From Fusibacter sp. 3D3 (GTDB lineage Bacteria > Bacillota > Clostridia > Peptostreptococcales > Acidaminobacteraceae): DNA of 33,257 nucleotides. The position numbers were made by a program, and so were the translations under genes. Location: NCBI RefSeq assembly GCF_001748365.1, contig NZ_BDHH01000030.1:304-33560 (forward strand), written 5' to 3'. This document shows positions 7,330-15,513 of this stretch, piece after piece (the first letter of the stretch is position 1; every line of letters starts with the position of its first letter). The notes beneath the pieces are model-generated. The model saw only the letters and a program-made list of their open reading frames with translations, was not told the DNA's origin and searched no databases.

Positions 7330-9279
7330 GTGAATCTAATGAAATGGCATTACAAATCAGAAGTAGACCAAACGTATTATTATGAAAGCGATGTCCTAGT
7401 GCTTGGTGGTGGTATTGCAGGGTGCATGGCGGCTATAGCAGCTGCGGAGAAGGGGTGCAAAGTCACCATTGTTGAAAAGGCAGGCATTAAGCGAAGTGGT
7501 GCAGGCGGATCGGGTTGTGATCATTGGGAGAACGCTGCAACCAATCCAGGTTCCACTGTGACGCCAGAAGAATTAACCCATGCGATGCTCGATGATAATG
7601 ATGGCTATAACAATGCCATTTCTCATTATATTGAAGCGAGAGAGGGTTGGGATAGACTTTCAGAAATCGAAAAGATAGGCGGCAAGATCAGAGATGATGT
7701 GGACCAGTTTAAGGGTGCAGCCTTTAGAGATGAAGCGACGAAGCTCCTTTATGCCTATGATTATGAGAGTAAAATTACACTTAGAATTTGGGGCACGACT
7801 TTTAAACCCGCAATGGTTAAAAGGCTTAAAGAACTGGGCGTAACGATCGTAGAACATACTATGATTACGGCCTTGCGATCACAACACAGTGAGCAGGGCA
7901 ACAAGACCCTGTGTACAGGTGCCATAGGCATCCAAACGCGAACAGGTGCTTTTCAAGTTTTTTCAGCCAAATCGGTGATCATGGCGATGTCAAGACCTGC
8001 AAGGATTTGGTTGTTTTCTGCAGCATACCCTGGAATTTGTGAATTTAGACCGATGTCATGTATCGGAGATGGACACGCAATGGGCTGGCGTATTGGTGCA
8101 GAATTTAATATGATGGAAAAATCGGTTAGAGCGCAATTTTCATCTTCTGGAAGATCATTTCCACCGTATAGTACTGGCAATAACCACAACACTTGGTATC
8201 CGGCTTCTATAATAGATGCCAGTGGGCAAGAGGTTCCCTATCAAGATCGAGACGGCAATATTTTAAAGACCTTTGATGAACGGGTAAGACCCTCAGCGGA
8301 TCAAGCCTATTTTCTCAAAGGCGGTAACATCGAACAGGCAAAATACAAGTACGACGGGCCAGAGACCATGCCTTATGAAATCTTGAGCAAGAAAGGGTAT
8401 AAATTGCCTTTTTATGCGGATTTGACGGAGATGCCTCAACTTGAACGCGATGTCATCTGGGGCATGATGGTGGGCGAAGAAGGCAAGACGAAAATTCCTG
8501 TATTAGAGAATCACAGAAGGGCTGGATTTGATCCTAAAAAGCACGTCTTACAATGCTACGGTGTCGGTTGGCAGAGTGCAGCATTTTTACCTCAAGAAAG
8601 GCAACTCTTTGGGCTCCCTGGTGGGTTCATGAATGATTGGCATCTTGAAACGAACATAGAGGGACTTTATGCGGCTGGGGATGCACTCTTTGCATCGAAC
8701 TGTTATGGTCATGCGGCGGCAACGGGCAGCTATGCAGGGCGACATGCAGCAGATGGGGCAAAAAATAGAAAGTTATATCCACCAGAACGCGATGTGGACA
8801 AAATTTCGGAAGAAAGAGAACGCCTCTATGCACCCCTTTATAGAGCTTATGATCAAGGAATGTCTTGGAAAGAGTTGAATCACGGGATTTCTAAGACCAT
8901 GCAGCTTTATTGTGGAGAAATCAAGGAAGAATCTTTGCTAAAAGCAGGTTTGGCAGTTCTAAAAGACTATGAGAGCACTTGTTTACCGATGGCAGTGGCA
9001 TCGAATCCACATGAACTCATGCGTCTTTTAGAAGTGTATAATATTTTAACGGTTTCGCAGATGGTAATTGAAGCTTCTTTGGCGAGAAAGAAAAGCTGCG
9101 AAAAACTTGAATTTTTTAGAAGCGATAGCGATGAAACAGTACGAGAAGCGTTTGTCGTCATTCGAAAAGAGGGCAATCAAGTGCTTCACCGAAATGTCCC
9201 TTTGAACTATGCAGGGGATGATTTGAAAAAACAGTATGCACATTATAATGAAACAATCAAAGGAGTTGAGACGAATTAG
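7330..9279 (+). CDS. FAD-dependent reductase, AprA/fumarate-reductase-like
   Basis: A 649-residue flavoprotein of the succinate dehydrogenase/fumarate reductase/AprA superfamily. The ADP-binding motif LGGGIAGCMAA lies at ~24-34, and the second FAD-contact segment LYAAGDALFAS at ~444-455 is followed by a glycine/alanine-rich helix. The start is GTG at 7330, because AAAGGA sits about seven bases upstream; the nearby ATG at 7339 is too far from it. The next gene is a two-cluster ferredoxin, the arrangement of AprAB-type reductases, but no sulfate-activation gene is nearby and the substrate is unknown. There is no export signal, so it should be cytoplasmic. It is the first gene of the rightward operon facing a peptide transporter. 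Confidence 0.85.
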   Translation: MNLMKWHYKSEVDQTYYYESDVLVLGGGIAGCMAAIAAAEKGCKVTIVEKAGIKRSGAGGSGCDHWENAATNPGSTVTPEELTHAMLDDNDGYNNAISHYIEAREGWDRLSEIEKIGGKIRDDVDQFKGAAFRDEATKLLYAYDYESKITLRIWGTTFKPAMVKRLKELGVTIVEHTMITALRSQHSEQGNKTLCTGAIGIQTRTGAFQVFSAKSVIMAMSRPARIWLFSAAYPGICEFRPMSCIGDGHAMGWRIGAEFNMMEKSVRAQFSSSGRSFPPYSTGNNHNTWYPASIIDASGQEVPYQDRDGNILKTFDERVRPSADQAYFLKGGNIEQAKYKYDGPETMPYEILSKKGYKLPFYADLTEMPQLERDVIWGMMVGEEGKTKIPVLENHRRAGFDPKKHVLQCYGVGWQSAAFLPQERQLFGLPGGFMNDWHLETNIEGLYAAGDALFASNCYGHAAATGSYAGRHAADGAKNRKLYPPERDVDKISEERERLYAPLYRAYDQGMSWKELNHGISKTMQLYCGEIKEESLLKAGLAVLKDYESTCLPMAVASNPHELMRLLEVYNILTVSQMVIEASLARKKSCEKLEFFRSDSDETVREAFVVIRKEGNQVLHRNVPLNYAGDDLKKQYAHYNETIKGVETN

Positions 9280-9544
9280 TACTTTATTTGAATTTAGAAA
9301 AGTAGAACCCGCTAAGCCAATTGTCATAAACGATGATTGTATAGGTTGCTTAAGATGTGTTGACAGCTGTCCGATTGATATTTTTATGCCATCATCTGAG
9401 CAAGGTGGCATCCCTATAGTGGCTTATCCAGATGAATGCTGGTATTGCGGTGCATGTGCAATGGAGTGCCCTAAAAATGCCATTACGTTAACCCATCCGC
9501 TGATGAATCGACCTAAATGGGTTGCAAAGGATACGTTGAAATAA
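9275..9544 (+). CDS. 2x[4Fe-4S] ferredoxin, AprB-like electron partner
   Basis: A small iron-sulfur protein with two cluster motifs: CIGCLRCVDSCP, and CWYCGACAMECP, which ends just before KNAI. It should carry electrons to or from the flavoprotein just upstream. The start is unusual. The only good ribosome site (AAAGGAG, ~9259-9265) points to an ATT codon at 9275, giving (M)STLFEFRKVEP, which is where similar ferredoxins begin in my recollection. ATG codons exist at 9236 and 9248 but lie inside the flavoprotein gene without a ribosome site. With the ATT start the gene overlaps the flavoprotein stop by five bases. The product is then 89 residues. Confidence 0.85.
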   Translation: MSTLFEFRKVEPAKPIVINDDCIGCLRCVDSCPIDIFMPSSEQGGIPIVAYPDECWYCGACAMECPKNAITLTHPLMNRPKWVAKDTLK

Positions 9545-9588
9545 GATAAGTTAAAATAAGATACTGTAAAATAAAGGAGGTGTTTTTT

Positions 9589-10605
9589 ATGGCATTGTTA
9601 AAAAAATTAACGCAGCTCTGGGGCGTGGCTGGACGAGAGAAAGCAGTACATGACTTTATCAAAAATGAAATTATTTCAGATGTGGATCAATGTTATTCGG
9701 ATGCACTTGGCAATTTAATCGCTGTGAAAAAGGGCAATGGTCGTGGTAAAAAAATTATGATTGCAGCACATATGGATGAAATCGGTCTACAAGTCACTAA
9801 AATAGAACCAGATGGTAGAATCAAAGCCCATTCAGTGGGATGGGTTTGGGCATCGGCCGTCTATAACGACAAGGTTGTATTTCAAAATGGCACAGTGGGC
9901 GTTGTGGGGTGCGAGGGTAAAATCGAGGATGCTAAAAACGATACGACCAAGCTCTACATTGATATCGGCTGTACCTCTAAAGAAGAAACATTAAAATATG
10001 TCAATATCGGCGATTATTGCGGTTTTATGGGGCCTTATCACGAAATGAAGGACCAAAAGATCTGTGCTAAATCCATAGACGATCGGGTGGGCTGTTATAT
10101 TCTCATTGAAGCGATCAAACAGATTAAGGCACCTACTGAAAACGATCTCTATTTTGTCTTTACAGTTCAAGAAGAAGTGGGTTGTAGAGGGGCAGTAGTA
10201 GCGGCCGAACGCATAAAGCCAGACATCGGTATCGCCATAGACATCACACCAGATCATATTTATCCGAGTGATCTCTCTGGATCAAATGCAGTGGGCGAAG
10301 GTGTTGCGATCAAGGTTGGTGATCCTTCGGCGATGATTGATGAGGCGCTACTCAATCAAATGATAAATTGCTGTGAAAAACATGAAATCAAATATCAAAG
10401 GGATGTAATGGACCGCGGTGGAACGGATATTTCCAGTATCAACCGTTCAAATTATGGGGTAAGAGTGGCTGGCATATCCATCGTCACGAGATATCCACAC
10501 AGCCAGAGTGCGCTTATATCGCTTGAGGACGTGACACACGCGATTAATCTTGTAAAGCACTATGTAACGGAACCGTTTGTGTTCGAGGATACAATTTATA
10601 AATAA
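9589..10605 (+). CDS. M42-family metallo-aminopeptidase
   Basis: A 338-residue member of peptidase family M42 (glutamyl aminopeptidase/endoglucanase-type, dinuclear metal, usually large tetrahedral oligomers). Metal and catalytic residues are visible in order: AAHMDEIG (His), KSIDDRVG (bridging Asp), VQEEVGCRG (catalytic Glu pair), IDITPD (Asp) and RYPHSQS (His). ATG at 9589 follows AAAGGAGG by eight bases; an in-frame GTG at 9580 overlaps that site and is rejected. It lies between the ferredoxin and the peptide-binding lipoprotein, so it probably trims imported peptides in the cytoplasm. Confidence 0.93.
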   Translation: MALLKKLTQLWGVAGREKAVHDFIKNEIISDVDQCYSDALGNLIAVKKGNGRGKKIMIAAHMDEIGLQVTKIEPDGRIKAHSVGWVWASAVYNDKVVFQNGTVGVVGCEGKIEDAKNDTTKLYIDIGCTSKEETLKYVNIGDYCGFMGPYHEMKDQKICAKSIDDRVGCYILIEAIKQIKAPTENDLYFVFTVQEEVGCRGAVVAAERIKPDIGIAIDITPDHIYPSDLSGSNAVGEGVAIKVGDPSAMIDEALLNQMINCCEKHEIKYQRDVMDRGGTDISSINRSNYGVRVAGISIVTRYPHSQSALISLEDVTHAINLVKHYVTEPFVFEDTIYK

Positions 10606-10627
10606 AGGATGAGCAAGGGGGCTTAGT

Positions 10628-12217
10628 ATGAAAAGAAGTTTAGCATTAATTCTAATGTTGTTGATGGTTCTATCAATGACGACAGCATGTGGGGGCACAA
10701 AAGCAGAAGTAAAGACGGATGCTGATGGCGCATCAGCAAGTGTACCAGGCGCACAACCAGAAAGTAGCAATGCGGGACCAACCGCTGCTGTGGTTAAGGA
10801 TACTTTGACTGTGGCGATTAAAGCAGATGTCACTACATTTCACCCATCAGATATAAGCACAACTGTGGAAATGGATGTTACTGATCAAATTTACGACAAA
10901 TTGATGGATTTTTCAAATGAAGGCAATGGCGAATATGTGCCAAGAATTGCTAAAAGTTATGAAATTAGTGAAGATGGCCTTGTGTATACCTTTCATTTAA
11001 GAGACGATGTCACTTTTCACGATGGCAGTAAGTTAACCGCTGAAGATGTTAAATTTTCAGCAGAACTCTATCAAAATTCTAAATTTCAAGGGGCTTTAGC
11101 AGAGGGGCTTTCGGAAATTGAAGTGATTGATGCCACCACCATTGCCTTTAAAACAGCAGAGCCGTATTCACCTTTTCTAGAAAACATTATCGGCATTCAT
11201 ATCGCTTCAAAAGCTTACCACGATGCCGTTGATGAAAATGCTTTTACAAGCAAACCCATAGGTTCAGGGGCGTATAAAGTCAGTTCACATGAACTGGGCA
11301 GCCGAATCGTACTCGAGGCATATGAAGGCTATTATGAGGGCGTGGCTCGCATTAAAGAAGTGACATTTAAAGTGCTTTCAGATGACACAACAGTGGCTAT
11401 AGCACTTCAAACAGGTGAAATCGATTTTGCTTCAATTTCTGAATCGAATTATGCCAATTTAGAGGGCATTGACGAAATCGTTGTGGAAAGTGTGCCCATG
11501 TCACGGTTTGGATTTATTTCATTAAATCATGAAAAATCCCCTTACAGCGAAGTGAAATTTAGACAGGCAGTTGCCTATGCCATCAATCGTGATAACTTGA
11601 TAGAACTTGCAATGGATGGTTTTGGAACAGTAAATTCCAATATTTTAAGTCCAATGCGTTTTGGTTATTCGGAAGATCAATTTCAGTATACGTACGATCC
11701 AGAAAAAGCAAAACAGTTGCTTTCAGAAGCTGGAATTAAAACACCTTATGATTTAGGGGTCATGTATGTAGCAGACAGTTATAGCACACATGCGCAAGTC
11801 ATTCAAAGTGATCTTGCAGCAGTGGGTCTTAATGTAACGCTTGAAATCTTAGAGTTTAATGCTTATCTTGATAAATTAATGAATGGAGAGTGTGGGATCA
11901 CAATGCTGTCGATGAGTCTTGAAGGTTCAACTCAACAGTATGCCATGGCGTTTAAATCAGAGTATGTGGGTGCCGCTAACAACGTTAGATATGTGAACCC
12001 AGAAATTGATACTTTGTTTGATACTGCTGCTAAAGAAATTGATTCTGATAAACGCTATAAGTTGTATAATGAAATCTTTACCAAAGTACAGGATGAAGCC
12101 GTGTACGTGGTACTCTACAACAGTATAGGTCTATATGCGCATCAAATTGACTTAAGATGCCATCCTTTTATACTCGAAGGGCGTATCAGAATTTATGACT
12201 TTGAGTGGTTGAAATAG
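10628..12217 (+). CDS. Peptide-binding lipoprotein (SBP family 5)
   Basis: A 529-residue extracellular solute-binding protein of the DppA/OppA cluster. The N-terminus is a lipoprotein signal with Cys at residue 21 (LSMTTAC; position -3 is Thr, a slightly loose lipobox), then an acidic, Ala/Ser-rich linker to ~55. The binding domain follows, with family landmarks LRDDVTFHDGSKLTAEDV and FRQAVAYAINRDNLI. It is the missing receptor for the divergently transcribed permease/ATPase operon. The ribosome site AAGGGGG precedes ATG. The last bases before its stop overlap a longer version of the next reading frame, but the real start of that gene lies after the stop. Confidence 0.93.
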   Translation: MKRSLALILMLLMVLSMTTACGGTKAEVKTDADGASASVPGAQPESSNAGPTAAVVKDTLTVAIKADVTTFHPSDISTTVEMDVTDQIYDKLMDFSNEGNGEYVPRIAKSYEISEDGLVYTFHLRDDVTFHDGSKLTAEDVKFSAELYQNSKFQGALAEGLSEIEVIDATTIAFKTAEPYSPFLENIIGIHIASKAYHDAVDENAFTSKPIGSGAYKVSSHELGSRIVLEAYEGYYEGVARIKEVTFKVLSDDTTVAIALQTGEIDFASISESNYANLEGIDEIVVESVPMSRFGFISLNHEKSPYSEVKFRQAVAYAINRDNLIELAMDGFGTVNSNILSPMRFGYSEDQFQYTYDPEKAKQLLSEAGIKTPYDLGVMYVADSYSTHAQVIQSDLAAVGLNVTLEILEFNAYLDKLMNGECGITMLSMSLEGSTQQYAMAFKSEYVGAANNVRYVNPEIDTLFDTAAKEIDSDKRYKLYNEIFTKVQDEAVYVVLYNSIGLYAHQIDLRCHPFILEGRIRIYDFEWLK

Positions 12218-12234
12218 TGAGTATAGGAGATCAA

Positions 12235-13497
12235 ATGTATTTATTTAAAAATATCAGCCTCATTTCCATGTGTGATGGGGCTGATATTAAATCCAATATG
12301 GAAGCTAATATGGAACCTAATATGGAAGCAAATATGGATGTTCTCGTTCAAGATGGGCTGATCGCTGAAATCGGTCAGGCTATAAAGGCAGAGGGCGCCG
12401 AGATTATTGAGGGCAAAGGCTATTATCTGATGCCCTCTTTATTTGATGCACATGCACATCTCAATTCAAGTGAAATGTGCAACTTGTTTATCGCAAACGG
12501 CATTACGAGCATTCGACATTTAAGTGGTGGCGATAAAGCAATGTCTTATGCCAAAGCCATTGAAACAGGTTGCGTCATTGGACCAAGTGTCTATGCTTCG
12601 GGTCCTATTTATGATGGGAGTGATGCGCTTGACAAGAAATCTGCATATCGCTATATCGACAGTATTGAATCGGCAGAAAAAGCCGTAATAGATACTGTAA
12701 GTGCAGGTTATAGATGGGTTAAAACATACCCTTCGATTAAACCTGAGCACCTAAAGGCCCTTATGGCAAAAGCAAATGAAATGGACATCAAAGTCTGTGG
12801 TCATATGAGCTACACTGTTGATAGTAAGATGCTTTGTGACTGGGGCTATCATTGTTGTGAGCACAGCAGTAGCTTGCCAAATGAGCCTCAGTCTATTCAG
12901 TATCTGGCTGAGGCAGGCATGTGGTTTTGTCCCACTCAAGTGGTTTGCGAGACGTTACCGGATTATGTCTGGGCGGGGAAAAAGCTTGAAGACTTAAAAT
13001 ATTATGAATACGTTCCAGATGTTATACGTCAGTTCTGGGAGACAAAAAATCAAGAGATCATCCGCGGCTATAAAAAGCGCGGGATGAAACCAGATATCCA
13101 TGTCGTTATCGAACGCGGTAAAACGTTTATGAAGTATTCTGATAAGGTCATGGCGGGGAGTGATACTATGTATCCTGGAATTATTGCGGGATTCTCACTT
13201 CACGATGAGCTTGAAAAGTTGGTCGAGCTGTACGGTCAAACACCTTATGAGGTTTTAAAAATGGCTACGGTAAATCCCGCGCGATATATCGGTCTAGCGG
13301 ATCATAAAGGCGGTATTCAAGTGGGTTATGATGCGGATTTATTACTACTCAGAGAAAATCCTCTAACGGCGATTTCAAATACGCGTCAGATTGAAGGTGT
13401 TATGAAAAAAGGACAGTACTTTGACCGAAAAAAATTAGATATACTTTTAAGATCTGCAAAAGAAGAACCTGTGGCTTTTTTTGAGCCACTTTTTTGA
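12235..13497 (+). CDS. Amidohydrolase, imidazolonepropionase/prolidase-like
   Basis: A 420-residue metal-dependent hydrolase of the amidohydrolase superfamily. It shows the HxH of DAHAHL (H73, H75), later histidines in CGHMSY and CCEHSS, and the catalytic Asp in MAGSDTMY; a composite N- plus C-terminal beta-sandwich flanks the TIM barrel. Related enzymes open cyclic amides or cleave Xaa-Pro dipeptides, which suits a peptide locus, but the substrate is not determined. ATG at 12235 follows AGGAGATCAA. A four-copy 12-bp tandem repeat (12295-12342) adds NMEA/NMEP units between the first strands. A terminator hairpin is built into the last codons. Confidence 0.85.
   Translation: MYLFKNISLISMCDGADIKSNMEANMEPNMEANMDVLVQDGLIAEIGQAIKAEGAEIIEGKGYYLMPSLFDAHAHLNSSEMCNLFIANGITSIRHLSGGDKAMSYAKAIETGCVIGPSVYASGPIYDGSDALDKKSAYRYIDSIESAEKAVIDTVSAGYRWVKTYPSIKPEHLKALMAKANEMDIKVCGHMSYTVDSKMLCDWGYHCCEHSSSLPNEPQSIQYLAEAGMWFCPTQVVCETLPDYVWAGKKLEDLKYYEYVPDVIRQFWETKNQEIIRGYKKRGMKPDIHVVIERGKTFMKYSDKVMAGSDTMYPGIIAGFSLHDELEKLVELYGQTPYEVLKMATVNPARYIGLADHKGGIQVGYDADLLLLRENPLTAISNTRQIEGVMKKGQYFDRKKLDILLRSAKEEPVAFFEPLF
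12295..12342 (+). repeat. 12-bp tandem repeat x4 inside amidohydrolase
   Basis: Four units (AATATGGAAGCT, AATATGGAACCT, AATATGGAAGCA and AATATGGATGTT) lie head to tail, in frame, encoding NMEA-NMEP-NMEA-NMDV. They look like a slippage-generated insertion in a loop between the first strand and the usual DVLVQDGLIAEIG segment. Confidence 0.9.
13471..13495 (+). terminator. Terminator inside amidohydrolase coding end
   Basis: GTGGCT-TTTTTTG-AGCCAC followed by TTTTTT forms an intrinsic terminator that lies wholly within the final codons and stop of the amidohydrolase. Its stem is only six base pairs, so read-through to the small gene at 13511 is possible. Confidence 0.6.
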
Positions 13498-13510
13498 AGG
13501 CGGTTTTCGA

Positions 13511-13636
13511 ATGCATTATAAAAGAACAGCGGAAGAAAAACAGAATATCATAAAGATTTTAATCATGTTTGCTAAAGGCATGGGTATGGGGATTGTAGTG
13601 ATGCTTGTAATTATCGCCTTTTATCATCTTTTTTAA
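13511..13636 (+). CDS. 41-residue single-pass membrane miniprotein
   Basis: A short open frame starting MHYKRTAEEKQNIIK, followed by one hydrophobic stretch (residues ~17-41, including MGIVVMLVIIAFYHLF) that runs to the C-terminus. A purine-rich GAAGGCGG lies about seven bases before ATG. The positively charged N-terminus and terminal hydrophobic helix suggest a tail-anchored membrane peptide. It sits 13 bp behind the amidohydrolase. I know of no family for it; it could be a spurious frame, but the composition and ribosome site argue for a real gene. Confidence 0.5.
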   Translation: MHYKRTAEEKQNIIKILIMFAKGMGMGIVVMLVIIAFYHLF

Positions 13637-13672
13637 GCAAGAATTGTGGAGCAAATGCGCTATGCAATTTGG

Positions 13673-13678
13673 TATAAT
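13673..13678 (+). promoter_or_regulatory. Extended -10 promoter for isomerase-like gene
   Basis: TGGTATAAT (TG at the extended position, TATAAT at 13673-13678) lies about 30 bases before the start at 13709. No convincing -35 is seen. Confidence 0.55.
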
Positions 13679-13708
13679 AAACCCAAAGACGATAAGAGGA
13701 GATTTTGA

Positions 13709-14545
13709 ATGATAAAATACTATGGTGCACGTGCGCATGATTTTGGGCATATAAAAACGGATGAATTGATCGCCAAGTTGGTGGAGCATCATATAGACGG
13801 GGTTCAATTGGCCCCTTTAAAATTGTTTAAAGACTTGACTTCTCATGAAGCCTTTATCGAAGGGCATTTCAAAAATGAGGTATTGAGCGCCTTTAGAGAA
13901 TCGGGAAAACAGATACACGTACTGGGGTGCTATTTAAACCAGACACACCCAGATGCTGCTAAACGTGCGCAGTTTAAAGCCATCGTAAAAGGTTATATTG
14001 ATGTGGCTTCACTGGATCGCAAGACTTGTGAATGTGTTGCAACAGAGAGTTTCACCCTTAACGCTGACGGGAGTCCTCATCTGGATGATCACAACGACAT
14101 CGGCTATAAGGCCTTTTTAAAAGAGGTTCTTGAAATTGTGGAATACGCAGAAGAAAAAGGGGTGGATTTTGCAGTTGAACCCGCACATCACCATATCCTC
14201 TATGATATCAAGACGACCCAAAGACTGATCACTGATGTGGCATCACCGAGACTTAAGCTCATCTTTGATCCCTGTAATTTGATGACAACAGAGCTTGCGA
14301 TGAAACAAGAACAATTTTTTGAAGCCTTTCTAACGCAATTTGAAACGCATATTTTGGACTTGCATTTAAAGGATTTTGAATATGTAGAGGGTCATAAAAA
14401 GTTTCTCAGTGCTGGGAATGGGGCTTTAAAGTACAAGGCATTATATGAGTTGGTGCAGAAACAGAAATCTCCCATCAACGTCCTGCTAGAAGAATTTGAT
14501 AAAAACCAAATTCTAAAGGCGATAAGTCATATGAAACAATTCTAA
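13709..14545 (+). CDS. Sugar phosphate isomerase/epimerase-like TIM barrel
   Basis: A 278-residue protein of the xylose isomerase-like TIM-barrel (AP_endonuc_2) superfamily. Typical barrel landmarks are DGVQLAPLK near the N-terminus, FAVEPAHHH (metal-ligand Glu), LIFDPCNLM (Asp), LDLHLKDFE and LLEEFD at the final strands. Such enzymes isomerise or epimerise sugars, inositols or hydroxypyruvate-type compounds; the substrate is not predictable here. GAGGAG precedes ATG. It has its own likely promoter and is followed by an RmlD-like reductase 83 bp downstream, so the two may act on the same carbohydrate. Confidence 0.8.
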   Translation: MIKYYGARAHDFGHIKTDELIAKLVEHHIDGVQLAPLKLFKDLTSHEAFIEGHFKNEVLSAFRESGKQIHVLGCYLNQTHPDAAKRAQFKAIVKGYIDVASLDRKTCECVATESFTLNADGSPHLDDHNDIGYKAFLKEVLEIVEYAEEKGVDFAVEPAHHHILYDIKTTQRLITDVASPRLKLIFDPCNLMTTELAMKQEQFFEAFLTQFETHILDLHLKDFEYVEGHKKFLSAGNGALKYKALYELVQKQKSPINVLLEEFDKNQILKAISHMKQF

Positions 14546-14628
14546 CTTTTTTTTAAGTCAGATGAATGGATACGCCTTAAAATTGGGTAAGTATGTATAA
14601 ATGTGAACATATGGACAGGGAGGCATAC

Positions 14629-15447
14629 ATGGAGAAGTTATTTGTACTTGGTGACAGTGGGCTTGTGGGAAGTGCTATCATAAAACGCCTTAAGGCGGAT
14701 TATGAGATCATAGGGGTTTCAAGAGACCCTATAGCAGAGGCGAAGTGGAAGCACTTGAAATTTGATCTTGAATCGGACCGTTTACTGCCTATACTAGAGG
14801 CGACACAACCCAGTGCCGTTATTTCATGCACAAGAGGCGATTTTGAAAAACAGATGGAGACGCATCGTGAAATAGTCCAGTATGCCACTAAGGCAAAGGC
14901 TAAGGTCTACTTTTTTTCAACAGCCAACGTTTTCGATGGTGCCCCTGATTCTATAAAGATGGAAACAGATTTGGTCAATGCCACATCGGCATATGGCCGT
15001 TTTAAAATGGATTGTGAGAAACTTTTAATGGAGGGACTAAAGCAAAATGCCATCATTTTGAGATTACCCATGGTCTTTGGCGAAAATGGGCCGAGAGTTA
15101 AAGCCATTATCGCTGCGATTCAAAATGAAAAGAGCGTAGAACTCTATGAAAATTTAATTTTTACATCCATTTGGGATACGCAATTGGCCCATATGTTTAA
15201 ACATATATTGACATCTGATCTAAAAGGAATTTTTCATCTCACCTCAAAAGATGCAATGGATCACGTCTCTTTTTATGGTAAATTTTTAAGCAAAAATGCA
15301 TTGACAGAAATTGGCAGTATAAAACATAAAGAACCTTATTATCTGGCACTTGGAACCCAGCGCCATGAACTTGTGGATTTTGAATATTCAAATGACGATG
15401 TGATCGATAAGATCAAAAGAGTCATTAAGAAGTACTCTAAAAATTAA
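14629..15447 (+). CDS. RmlD-like NAD(P)-dependent SDR reductase
   Basis: A 272-residue extended short-chain dehydrogenase. It starts MEKLFVLGDSGLVGS, with the GxxGxxG nucleotide-binding motif in the first 15 residues, then FFSTANVFDG and the YGRFKMDCE catalytic Y-x-x-x-K, similar to dTDP-4-dehydrorhamnose reductases. ATG at 14629 is chosen because AGGGAGG sits five bases upstream; the frame extends 12 codons further without a ribosome site. Substrate unknown; there is no rhamnose operon around it. It is followed directly by a terminator. Confidence 0.8.
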   Translation: MEKLFVLGDSGLVGSAIIKRLKADYEIIGVSRDPIAEAKWKHLKFDLESDRLLPILEATQPSAVISCTRGDFEKQMETHREIVQYATKAKAKVYFFSTANVFDGAPDSIKMETDLVNATSAYGRFKMDCEKLLMEGLKQNAIILRLPMVFGENGPRVKAIIAAIQNEKSVELYENLIFTSIWDTQLAHMFKHILTSDLKGIFHLTSKDAMDHVSFYGKFLSKNALTEIGSIKHKEPYYLALGTQRHELVDFEYSNDDVIDKIKRVIKKYSKN

Positions 15448-15471
15448 TGTATAATTGAATCCATGTAAAGA

Positions 15472-15513
15472 GAACCCCAATACTCAATGATGAGCATTAG
15501 GGTCCTTTTTTTT
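15472..15513 (+). terminator. Intrinsic terminator after RmlD-like gene
   Basis: GAACCCCAATACTC pairs with GAGCATTAGGGTCC (11 of 14 positions plus G-T pairs), followed by eight T residues. The hairpin overlaps the stop codon of the convergent gene on the minus strand. Confidence 0.8.
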
